From JAMCXS01 sp964459065 (GTDB lineage Bacteria > Acidobacteriota > Terriglobia > UBA7540), in the NCBI GenBank assembly GCA_964459065.1, contig CAYWMN010000213.1, positions 1-6,740 of the forward strand: a stretch of 6,740 nucleotides of DNA, written 5' to 3'. A model generated the notes under the pieces. It ran no database searches. It saw nothing but the letters and a program-made list of their open reading frames with translations, and was not told the DNA's origin. Position numbers and translations under genes: made by a program. Positions 1-5,134 of the stretch are shown piece after piece (within the stretch, counting starts at the first letter, position 1; the number at the start of each line of letters is the position of its first letter).

Positions 1-2
1 CC

Positions 3-755
3 GGTTTCCCGTGGCATCCGCACCGCGGCATTGAGACCATCACTTACGTTCTGGCCGGCAACGTCGAACATGGAGACAGCCTTGGCCACAGCGGCACCAT
101 CGGCGCGGGCGACGTCCAGTGGATGACGGCGGGCAGCGGCATCATTCACCAGGAAATGCCCAAGGGCGACAATGACGGCCGCATGCACGGCTTCCAGCTC
201 TGGGGTAATCTGCCTTCCTCGCTCAAGATGACCTCGCCGCGCTACCAGGAAGTCAAGGGCGCGGAAATTCCCACGGTAACCGATGACGACGGGACCCTGG
301 TTCGCGTGGTGTGCGGCGAATTCTGGGGCGCCAAAGGGCCCGTGGACGGGGTGGCCGCCGACCCCATTTATCTGGACGTCACCGTCCCGCCGGGCAAGCG
401 CAAAACCCTGCCGGTTGAAACCACGCGCCACGCTTTTGCCTACGTTTTCGACGGCGCGGGTAAGTTCTGCAACGCCTCCGGTCCGCTTGCCGTGCCCACG
501 GAGCCGGCCGGCTGGGCGGACACCACGCCGCCCCTCGAAGCCGACAATCGCTCGCTGGTGCTTTTTGACCGCGGTGATGAGGTCACTGTTCAGGCCGACC
601 AACAGGGCATCCGTTTTCTGCTGGTGTCGGGAAAGCCGCTGGAAGAGCCGGTGGCCTGGTACGGTCCCATCGTCATGAACACCCAGGACGAGCTTCGCGA
701 GGCGTTCGATGAGCTCCATCGCGGAACGTTCCTGAAGCACAAGACATCCCAATAG
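3..755 (+). CDS. Pirin family protein (bicupin), 5' end missing
   Basis: This is a pirin-type bicupin, a metal-binding protein whose bacterial members include quercetin 2,3-dioxygenases and others without a proven substrate; it is expected in the cytoplasm. The frame is open from base 3, so the start lies upstream of the window and 250 residues are visible. Human pirin is about 290 residues, so roughly 40 are missing. The first visible residues contain the signature HPHRG (His5, His7 in visible numbering), followed by GDVQWMTAGSGIIHQEMP, which supplies His49 and Glu51. These are the four metal ligands of the N-terminal cupin. The C-terminal cupin follows and ends with the usual pirin tail around NTQDELREAFDEL. 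The ATG at 123 lies inside the first cupin and is not the start. The family call is secure; whether it is a quercetinase or a redox-sensing regulator cannot be told from sequence. Confidence 0.95.
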   Translation, partial: GFPWHPHRGIETITYVLAGNVEHGDSLGHSGTIGAGDVQWMTAGSGIIHQEMPKGDNDGRMHGFQLWGNLPSSLKMTSPRYQEVKGAEIPTVTDDDGTLVRVVCGEFWGAKGPVDGVAADPIYLDVTVPPGKRKTLPVETTRHAFAYVFDGAGKFCNASGPLAVPTEPAGWADTTPPLEADNRSLVLFDRGDEVTVQADQQGIRFLLVSGKPLEEPVAWYGPIVMNTQDELREAFDELHRGTFLKHKTSQ

Positions 756-845
756 CCCCTGGGCCAGGCGCGGCTGCCAGGACGGCGTACGGGCACCGCC
801 GCGTTGCAAGTGTGTGAATTCGGTTCCGGGGCATTCAGATCCAAC

Positions 846-851
846 AGGAGG
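846..851 (+). promoter_or_regulatory. Strong Shine-Dalgarno site of the aldo/keto reductase
   Basis: AGGAGG lies 7 bases before the ATG at 859. It decides the start of the reductase against the upstream in-frame GTG at 814. Confidence 0.85.
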
Positions 852-858
852 ACGGAGA

Positions 859-1941
859 ATGAAGTACAGGAAGCTGGGAAATACCGGCCTGATCGTCAGT
901 GAAGTGGCGCTGGGCACCATGAAGTTCGGCACCAACGCCAAGCTGGGCAATCTGGGACAGGAAGACACCACGCGAATGGTCAAGCTGGCGCTCGACCGAG
1001 GCATCAATCTCATCGACACGTCGGATACATACAGCCGGGGCGAAAGCGAAACGCTGCTGGGCAATGCGCTCAAAGGCGTCCGGGACGAAATCGTGCTCGC
1101 CACCAAAGTCCGGCTGCCCATGAGCGACATCTTCAACCACTGCGGCGCCACGCGCTACAACATCATGCGCGAGATCGAAGCCAGCCTGCGCCGCCTGCAG
1201 ACCGACCACGTCGATCTTTACCAGATCCACGGCTGGGACAGCAACACGCCGCTTGAAGAAACGCTGCGGACCATGGACGACCTGGTGCGCCAGGGCAAAG
1301 TACGCTACATCGGCTTTTCCAACATGATGTCGTGGCAGGGAGCCACGGCCCTGGGAATGCAGGAGCGGATGGGCCTGGAAAAATTCTCGACCGCGCAAAT
1401 GTATTACAGCCTGCTCGGCCGCGGCCTCGAGCATGAGTTCCAGTCGTTCGCCGAATATCACAACATCGGCATCCTGGTGTGGAGCGTGCTGGCCGGCGGA
1501 TTCCTTTCGGGCAAATACCGTCGCGGCAATCCGCCGCCCGCCGGAAGCCGCTTTGACGTCTTCGGACAGTTCCACCCCTTTGATAAGGAGTTCGGATTCC
1601 GCGTGGTGGAGGTTCTCGATCAGGTGGCGTCCCGCCACAATGTGAGTCCCTCGCGCGTGGCGATTGCCTGGGCGCTCGGGCGGCCCGCCATCTCCAGCGT
1701 CATCATCGCCGCCCGCACGCTGGAACATCTGGAAGATAATATCAGCGCCGTCGATCTGGAGCTTTCCGAAGAAGACGTCCAACTGCTCGACTCGGTTTCC
1801 GATCCCGGTGTCCCTTATCCCAAATGGATGGTCCTCCAACTTGACACCGTGGAAGACCAGCGCTCCAAACTTCTTTACCCCGAACGCTACGCCAAGGGCG
1901 GTCCCTGGAAAGACCTCCGCGGCAACCGCTGGACAGGCTGA
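859..1941 (+). CDS. Aldo/keto reductase
   Basis: This is a 360-residue NAD(P)H-dependent oxidoreductase of the aldo/keto reductase superfamily, a cytoplasmic TIM barrel that reduces carbonyl substrates. The N-terminus MKYRKLGNTGLIVSEVALGT is typical of the family. All four catalytic residues are present: Asp53 and Tyr58 in NLIDTSDTYSRGESE, Lys83 in VLATKV and His124 in LYQIHGWD. GKVRYIGFSN (about 149-158) and the C-terminal cofactor-binding stretch IIAARTLEHLEDN are also clear. The protein is slightly longer than the usual 320-340 residues because of a tail after the last barrel helix. The start at 859 is preceded by AGGAGG with 7 bases of spacing. An in-frame GTG at 814 would add 15 residues but has no such site. 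The gene follows the pirin gene by 103 bp on the same strand and may be co-transcribed. The substrate is unknown. Confidence 0.95.
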   Translation: MKYRKLGNTGLIVSEVALGTMKFGTNAKLGNLGQEDTTRMVKLALDRGINLIDTSDTYSRGESETLLGNALKGVRDEIVLATKVRLPMSDIFNHCGATRYNIMREIEASLRRLQTDHVDLYQIHGWDSNTPLEETLRTMDDLVRQGKVRYIGFSNMMSWQGATALGMQERMGLEKFSTAQMYYSLLGRGLEHEFQSFAEYHNIGILVWSVLAGGFLSGKYRRGNPPPAGSRFDVFGQFHPFDKEFGFRVVEVLDQVASRHNVSPSRVAIAWALGRPAISSVIIAARTLEHLEDNISAVDLELSEEDVQLLDSVSDPGVPYPKWMVLQLDTVEDQRSKLLYPERYAKGGPWKDLRGNRWTG

Positions 1942-1966
1942 CAAGCTATCCGCGCCTTTGACGGCA

Positions 1967-1986
1967 GGGCGGCGTCCGCGCCGCCC
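1967..1986. terminator. GC-rich perfect stem-loop in the convergent gap
   Basis: GGGCGGCG (1967-1974) and CGCCGCCC (1979-1986) are perfect inverted repeats around a 4-base loop, 26 bp past the aldo/keto reductase stop. No T-tract follows on either strand, so it is not a classical intrinsic terminator. Its position between two genes that point at each other (stops at 1941 and 2105) suggests transcript-end formation or 3'-end protection. The rest of the 163-bp gap shows nothing recognisable. Confidence 0.4.
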
Positions 1987-2104
1987 ACCTCCGCCGCCAC
2001 TTCCTGCATTCGTTCCTGAGAATGCCCAGGTGAAGGGGTTCGGTATTTCCGGGACCGGTCGGCAATCAGTTCAGTAAGGATGGCAAGAATGAAAGCGCCG
2101 GGCG

Positions 2105-2674
2105 TTACGCCAATTTGCGAAGCACGCTCGGCGTGAGCCACCACAGGAGTCGTCCCTCAGAAAGACGGGGCAGCCCTCGAAACTTAATCCGGCAGCAGCC
2201 GCCCTTCTTGAACGCAAAACCGGCGTCGGCATCGGCTCCGGTCAGCCAGCAGGCGAGTTCGCTCAAGTCCGGCTCATGCCCAACCAGCAGCGCCTGCCCG
2301 CGGTCCGCATGCTTGGCCAGAAAGGCCAGCAAGGCTTCCGGAGAAGCTCCCGGGCTCAGGGTTTCCGTGATTTCAACGGGCAGCGGCGGCGCAAAGGACT
2401 CGGCCACCACTTCCGCGGTTTGGCGCGCGCGCACGAGCGGGCTTGAGACAACCCAGCGCGCTTCCACGCCCAGGCGAATTAAACCTTTGGAGATTTTACG
2501 CAGGTCCGCGATGCCCTGGGGAGTGAGAGGCCGCTTGGCATCCTGGGGCCAGTCCGGCCCCCTGGGAGCGGCTTTGCCGTGCCGCATGATATAGAGGTCA
2601 TAGTCGCCGGAGGCTGGGGCGGCTTTTGAAGAAGGTCGGCTGGTTGTTGGTTTCTCCTGCCTGGTGCCGGGCAT
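2105..2674 (-). CDS. sixA: SixA-type phosphohistidine phosphatase (histidine phosphatase superfamily)
   Basis: This 189-residue protein belongs to the histidine phosphatase (phosphoglycerate mutase-like) superfamily and is closest in layout to SixA, which removes phosphate from phosphohistidine on histidine-containing phosphotransfer proteins. The catalytic motif is LYIMRHGKA, with Arg31 and nucleophile His32. The phosphate-pocket arginines sit in SSPLVRARQTAE (Arg82, Arg84), and the second histidine is His133 in LVGHEPDLSEL. The C-terminal FKKGG segment also matches SixA. SixA proteins normally begin almost directly at the LYIMRHG strand; here about 25 residues rich in Pro, Ser, Thr and Lys come first, probably a disordered extension. 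The ATG at 2674 is supported by a GAAGGA site 6 bases upstream. The gene starts 15 bp after the stop of the PLD-like gene, so the two are probably one operon. The family is secure; the phosphoprotein target is unknown. Confidence 0.88.
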   Translation of the reverse strand: MPGTRQEKPTTSRPSSKAAPASGDYDLYIMRHGKAAPRGPDWPQDAKRPLTPQGIADLRKISKGLIRLGVEARWVVSSPLVRARQTAEVVAESFAPPLPVEITETLSPGASPEALLAFLAKHADRGQALLVGHEPDLSELACWLTGADADAGFAFKKGGCCRIKFRGLPRLSEGRLLWWLTPSVLRKLA

Positions 2675-2689
2675 CTGCCATCCTTCGAT

Positions 2690-3196
2690 TTATTGATCTT
2701 CTGCCGATTCTTCCCAAAGCGCCGCGAACTCCTCGCGGTAAGCCTCAACCAGGTCAGGATTGCGAAGGACCAGCAGGTTCTCATAGTTCTTGCCTTCCGA
2801 GGCAGGGGTCCAATTGTAGCTACCCGTAAGAACCAGCTTCCTGTCCAGGAGAACAAATTTGTGGTGCATCTTGCTTCCGGCTCCTTCGCGGCCGAAGGCC
2901 AGCCGGAAAGGAAGGTTTCGTTCTGCCAGCAGTCGCTGGCAACCGGGAGTCTCCCGGTACTTATTGCCGTCAAGGATCAGACGAAGGCGCAGCTTTCTGG
3001 ACTCCGCCTCCTGAAGCACTCGAGCCAGCCGCCGGCTGCTGAAACCATACAGGGCCGCGTCAATGGAGTCTGTCGCCGCTTCCACCAGATCCTCAATGAC
3101 GCGAGCAACCGAATCCGTGCGCGTAAAGACAACTTCGACGTCCGAAGCCTCTTCAAGCACGCTCGTCGAACCTGAGCTTAGCGCTTTATTTCTCAT
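2690..3196 (-). CDS. Phospholipase D-like domain nuclease, single HKD motif
   Basis: This is a phospholipase D superfamily protein of 168 residues from the chosen start. One complete HKD motif is present: HHKFVLLD gives His111, Lys113 and Asp118, followed by the expected GSYNWT and the acidic/amide pair at Glu139-Asn140. A single-HKD protein of this length resembles the Nuc endonuclease group (about 150-180 residues), which works as a homodimer with one HKD from each subunit. The N-terminal half shows the typical EAATDSIDAALYGF strand-helix. No signal peptide is visible, unlike periplasmic Nuc, so a cytoplasmic location is more likely. The ATG at 3196 has a short-spaced GGAG (3 bases). An in-frame ATG at 3241 would add 15 Arg/Gly-rich residues but has no binding site and lies within a hairpin. 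SixA follows 15 bp downstream. Nuclease activity is inferred; a phospholipase or phosphotransferase cannot be excluded. Confidence 0.88.
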   Translation of the reverse strand: MRNKALSSGSTSVLEEASDVEVVFTRTDSVARVIEDLVEAATDSIDAALYGFSSRRLARVLQEAESRKLRLRLILDGNKYRETPGCQRLLAERNLPFRLAFGREGAGSKMHHKFVLLDRKLVLTGSYNWTPASEGKNYENLLVLRNPDLVEAYREEFAALWEESAEDQ

Positions 3197-3224
3197 TGTC
3201 TCCGGCGGCCGGCAACGGCCTCGA

Positions 3225-3244
3225 CCGATGCCGATCCGCATCGG
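3225..3244 (-). promoter_or_regulatory. Inverted repeat covering the alternative start of the PLD-like gene
   Basis: CCGATGC (3225-3231) and GCATCGG (3238-3244) form a perfect 7-bp stem with a 6-base loop. On the - strand transcript it lies just upstream of the ATG at 3196, and the other in-frame ATG (3241-3239) is inside its stem. It could weaken initiation at 3241 or be a protein-binding site. It may also be chance. Confidence 0.3.
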
Positions 3245-3495
3245 AAGATAACCGGCTCAAAGCCATGGTCCGCCTTTTCTCCTCGATTCTGCGCAGCGGA
3301 TCGCCCGTCTGTCCATTTTGGTTGGTTTGACGGGGCATCTGATTGCCGCCACGTCTGGGGTATTCGAAAGGATTCGCCGGCCACAGGTGAGTACAGGCTG
3401 GAAAACACTGAGCAAGCAGCATGCAACTTTCTGCAGTCCATCCGTTGATTGATCTGTCTGCCGAACAGGCCGCCAGCGGATCGCTCATCACGTCG
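3242..3495. other. Probable leader region without a supported gene
   Basis: About 250 bp separate the candidate promoter at 3496-3523 from the PLD-like gene. Two overlapping open frames of about 107 and 114 codons on the - strand cross it. They resemble no family I know, lack ribosome binding sites and run into the PLD-like gene out of frame, so I do not call them. An 11-bp direct repeat, CAGCGGATCGC, occurs at 3294-3304 and 3474-3484. If the promoter is real, this is a long 5' untranslated leader. Confidence 0.3.
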
Positions 3496-3523
3496 TTTAT
3501 AGCATACACAGACCCTGTTACAA
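3496..3523 (-). promoter_or_regulatory. Candidate sigma70-type promoter for the PLD-like/sixA unit
   Basis: Read on the - strand, TTGTAA (3523-3518) is followed after 16 bases by TATAAA (3501-3496). The hexamers match the housekeeping consensus at 4/6 and 5/6. The site lies in the most AT-rich patch of the gap and points toward the PLD-like gene, with a leader of roughly 290 bases. This is a pattern match only. Confidence 0.35.
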
Positions 3524-3552
3524 AAGCATAAACACAATGTTAAATTTTTGTC

Positions 3553-3702
3553 ATGGTCCGCAAAACGTGTGCACCGAAGGAGAAGATGGTTCCCGCCATC
3601 GGAACGCGCGGCAGAACCGGACCAAGCGGCGCATGCCCCAAATGCAAAAAACCCGGCCGCGCCGGGTTCCCCCCATCAATCTCCCACGAGTTCTTTGGAT
3701 GA
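3553..3702 (+). CDS. Possible small CxxC-containing protein (49 aa), speculative
   Basis: An ATG at 3553 opens a 49-residue basic peptide that ends at TGA 3700-3702. It contains CPKCKKPGRAGF (Cys28, Cys31), which could be half of a zinc ribbon or knuckle, plus a lone Cys6 and a histidine near the C-terminus. A TAA lies in frame 10 bases before the ATG, so it does not extend upstream. There is no ribosome binding site; the preceding bases are an AT-rich stretch, so the transcript would have to be leaderless. About two thirds of third codon positions are G or C, which fits coding only moderately. The KKPGRAG segment coincides with the - strand terminator-like hairpin, which may explain the sequence without any protein. 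I do not recognise a family. Confidence 0.22.
   Translation: MVRKTCAPKEKMVPAIGTRGRTGPSGACPKCKKPGRAGFPPSISHEFFG
3646..3668 (-). terminator. Rho-independent terminator, - strand
   Basis: On the - strand, AACCCGGC, a 3-base GCG loop and GCCGGGTT form a perfect 8-bp GC-rich stem that runs directly into six T residues (complement of 3651-3646). This is the textbook form of an intrinsic terminator. The nearest upstream gene in that direction is the receiver-domain gene, whose stop is about 240 bp away. It also insulates the PLD-like/sixA promoter region from read-through. Confidence 0.65.
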
Positions 3703-3910
3703 TGCTCGCGCGATTGCAAGCTGGAATGATGACCCTCAAGAGTTGCTCCGAAAAGCCAGAGCAAAACCGGACAAAGTTTCCGGCCACGCGCTTGAAGTAT
3801 CCGAAGTCGCGGCGGGCGCCATTTCAAGCATGGATTCTTTTTTGAAGGAAAGGGGCCCGACGGCCCCGCCTGGAAGATCAGGCCCTGGGATGTGGAGCGG
3901 CCGGGGCTGC
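3703..3910. other. Non-coding 3' region of the receiver-domain gene
   Basis: About 200 bp between the small CxxC frame and the receiver-gene stop contain no gene I can support. Open frames on both strands here are low-complexity shadows with no recognisable motif and no ribosome binding site. The only structure seen is the GC-rich hairpin at 3852-3867. No helix-turn-helix remnant is visible after the receiver-gene stop. Confidence 0.35.
3852..3867 (-). terminator. GC-rich hairpin just past the receiver gene
   Basis: GGGGCC (3852-3857) and GGCCCC (3862-3867) pair around a 4-base loop, about 44 bp after the stop of the receiver-domain gene. On the - strand it is followed by TTTCCTTC, a poor U-tract. 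It may act as a first, leaky terminator ahead of the stronger one at 3646-3668. Confidence 0.35.
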
Positions 3911-4396
3911 TCAATCAGCGTGCTGGGGAGATCCTTCGCCCGCGCCACCGGCGAAGGAGCCGGACTCCTCAGAGCAGCTGGCAAGGAGGACTCGCCGAAT
4001 TTCAGCAAGAAGGTCCTGGTAGAGGCGGTCTTTCACCACCAAGCCAGCCGCACCGCTGGCGATACAATTCTGGTAGACTTCGGCTCCATGGTTGACGGTG
4101 ACCATGATCACCCGCGTTTCAGGATACAGGCTACGAATCTTCTGGGTAGCACTCAACCCATCCAGCTTGGGCATCTGGATGTCCATCAAAACGAGATCGG
4201 GGCGCAACGCTTCAGTCCGAGCCAGGGCTTCTTCCCCATCAGATGCAAAGCCCACAATCTCCACCTCCCGTTGGCGTTCAAGGAGCAACCGGATCGCTCC
4301 CTGTGACAGTGATGAGTCGTCAACGATGAGGGTCTTCACGGGCCTTTGCCGTGACGGCTTCAAGGCCGAACCATCCCTTTGTTGAATCAAGGCCAA
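3911..4396 (-). CDS. Stand-alone receiver-domain response regulator
   Basis: This is a CheY-like receiver protein that would be phosphorylated by a partner histidine kinase. From the proposed start it has 161 residues. The acidic pocket is complete: Asp26-Asp27 in LIVDDSS, phosphoacceptor Asp72 in VLMDIQMPKLDG, Thr100 in IMVTVNHG and Lys122 in LVVKDR. The receiver resembles those of NarL/FixJ regulators, but no LuxR-type DNA-binding domain follows; the protein ends in a Ser/Gly/Glu-rich tail of about 20 residues. The start is probably TTG at 4396, which has GGAGGT 5 bases upstream. A longer in-frame TTG at 4537 lacks a binding site, and a GTG at 4339 next to the first strand is another option. 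The gene lies 213 bp after the TadE-like gene on the same strand. Output by protein-protein contact is inferred; the partner kinase is not in the window. Confidence 0.85.
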   Translation of the reverse strand: MALIQQRDGSALKPSRQRPVKTLIVDDSSLSQGAIRLLLERQREVEIVGFASDGEEALARTEALRPDLVLMDIQMPKLDGLSATQKIRSLYPETRVIMVTVNHGAEVYQNCIASGAAGLVVKDRLYQDLLAEIRRVLLASCSEESGSFAGGAGEGSPQHAD

Positions 4397-4401
4397 TGTG
4401 C

Positions 4402-4407
4402 ACCTCC
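4402..4407 (-). promoter_or_regulatory. Shine-Dalgarno site favouring a TTG start
   Basis: On the - strand, GGAGGT lies 5 bases before the in-frame TTG at 4396-4394. No comparable site precedes the other in-frame starts of the receiver gene. Confidence 0.6.
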
Positions 4408-4566
4408 CAGGGAACGATCCTGGTGGATCTTCTCGTTTTCGGCTCCTGCGATGGCCTTCCCCAAGACCCACCTTGAGGGCCCTTCCGGCCAGCAGAAGTC
4501 CCACCCAGGAAACGGACTCCCCTCCTGTGTTCATCAAGGGCGAGTGGCCGTTTCAAACACCATTTT

Positions 4567-4596
4567 ATTACACCACAGAGGCCCGCGTCGTCTAAA
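4567..4596 (-). promoter_or_regulatory. Candidate promoter of the receiver-domain gene
   Basis: On the - strand, TTTAGA (4596-4591) is followed after 18 bases by TGTAAT (4572-4567), matching consensus at 4/6 and 5/6. It lies between the TadE-like stop and the receiver gene and would give a leader of about 160 bases. It would make the receiver gene independent of the pilus operon. The match is weak evidence. Confidence 0.27.
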
Positions 4597-4613
4597 AAAA
4601 CGAGCCCCGCTAC
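4594..4613 (-). terminator. Weak terminator-like end of the pilus operon
   Basis: Directly after the TAG of the TadE-like gene the - strand reads a G/C-rich stretch followed by seven T residues (complement of 4600-4594). Only 3-bp stems can be drawn (for example AGC-GGG-GCT), so the hairpin is poor. It may still promote pausing or partial termination. Confidence 0.25.
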
Positions 4614-5041
4614 TCTGAGATAACCATCCCTGAGACGCCGCTCATATCAATTTGCCGGGTCAGTAACAGCGGCATTATAAAGTGGAAATTGTCCTGGACT
4701 TTAATCCGGACGGTGCTGCCGGGAGCGTTGTCGGGGCTCCAGGTTGTGGATACCGTGACCGTCTTGGGGTCGATTCCATCTGGAATGATCTTCCTGACGT
4801 ACTGCGCAATATCAGCGGCCGTGGCCGGGTCACCGCTTACGGAACCGTGGACAATCGCATACCGCGTAGCTTCCCGCGCCGCGTGGCTGACAAAGTGATA
4901 GGTGTAGAGCGCTCTTCCGAGATCCATGATCCCAAACACAAACATGTAAAACACCAGCACCACCAAGCCAAACTCAATCAAGGAAGCGCCCTTATCGTTT
5001 TTCCGTGAGGAACGAACTTTTCCAAATCTGCCTTTCATCAT
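4610..5041 (-). CDS. TadE-like pseudopilin with canonical prepilin site
   Basis: This is a TadE family minor pseudopilin of a Tad/Flp pilus assembly system, inserted in the inner membrane with its C-terminal part outside. From the proposed start it has 143 residues. The basic leader ends at Lys17-Gly18, followed by ASLIEF, so it fits the G|xxxxEF site cut by the TadV/CpaA prepilin peptidase, with Glu23 at +5 and Phe24 at +6. The hydrophobic segment covers about residues 24-42, and the TadE continuation LGRALYTYHFVSHAAREATRYA follows. The C-terminal domain is soluble, mostly beta, without cysteines. AGGAGG lies 5 bases before ATG 5041 (8 before the adjacent ATG 5038), so the upstream ATG/GTG extension from 5089 is unlikely. 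The gene follows the other TadE-like gene by 93 bp and ends the pilus block. The family call is firm; assignment to TadE or TadF is not possible. Confidence 0.87.
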   Translation of the reverse strand: MMKGRFGKVRSSRKNDKGASLIEFGLVVLVFYMFVFGIMDLGRALYTYHFVSHAAREATRYAIVHGSVSGDPATAADIAQYVRKIIPDGIDPKTVTVSTTWSPDNAPGSTVRIKVQDNFHFIMPLLLTRQIDMSGVSGMVISE

Positions 5042-5043
5042 GA

Positions 5044-5053
5044 CCCCCTCCTT
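5044..5053 (-). promoter_or_regulatory. Very strong Shine-Dalgarno site of the second TadE-like gene
   Basis: A ten-base purine run, AAGGAGGGGG on the - strand, ends just before the paired ATG ATG at 5041/5038. It selects these starts over the upstream in-frame start at 5089. Confidence 0.8.
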
Positions 5054-5134
5054 ATAATCTAATTTCGCGTCCCCAATTTCGGTTCCCACTCGCGGCTTCT
5101 CGGCTGGCAGACCGCGGTGGGGTTTAAGACTTCT

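Noticed and set aside
835..1944. A 369-codon open frame on the - strand, fully antisense to the aldo/keto reductase
   Set aside because: It mirrors the reductase codon by codon, as happens in GC-rich genes; it has no recognisable motif, is rich in His/Ala/Val/Gly typical of antisense frames, and the reductase on the other strand has a full catalytic tetrad and ribosome binding site.
2479..2973. A 164-codon - strand open frame across the PLD-like/sixA junction
   Set aside because: It is an out-of-frame product of the two real genes; it only looked like a possible fusion protein, but both genes are intact in their own frames.
3186..3537. Two overlapping - strand open frames (about 107 and 114 codons) upstream of the PLD-like gene
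   Set aside because: No family resemblance, no ribosome binding site, mutual overlap in different frames, and an overlap with the PLD-like start; more likely a leader.
3548..4306. A 252-codon + strand open frame opposite the receiver gene
   Set aside because: Low-complexity, Pro/Ser/Arg-rich shadow of the receiver gene and gap; no motif and no ribosome binding site.
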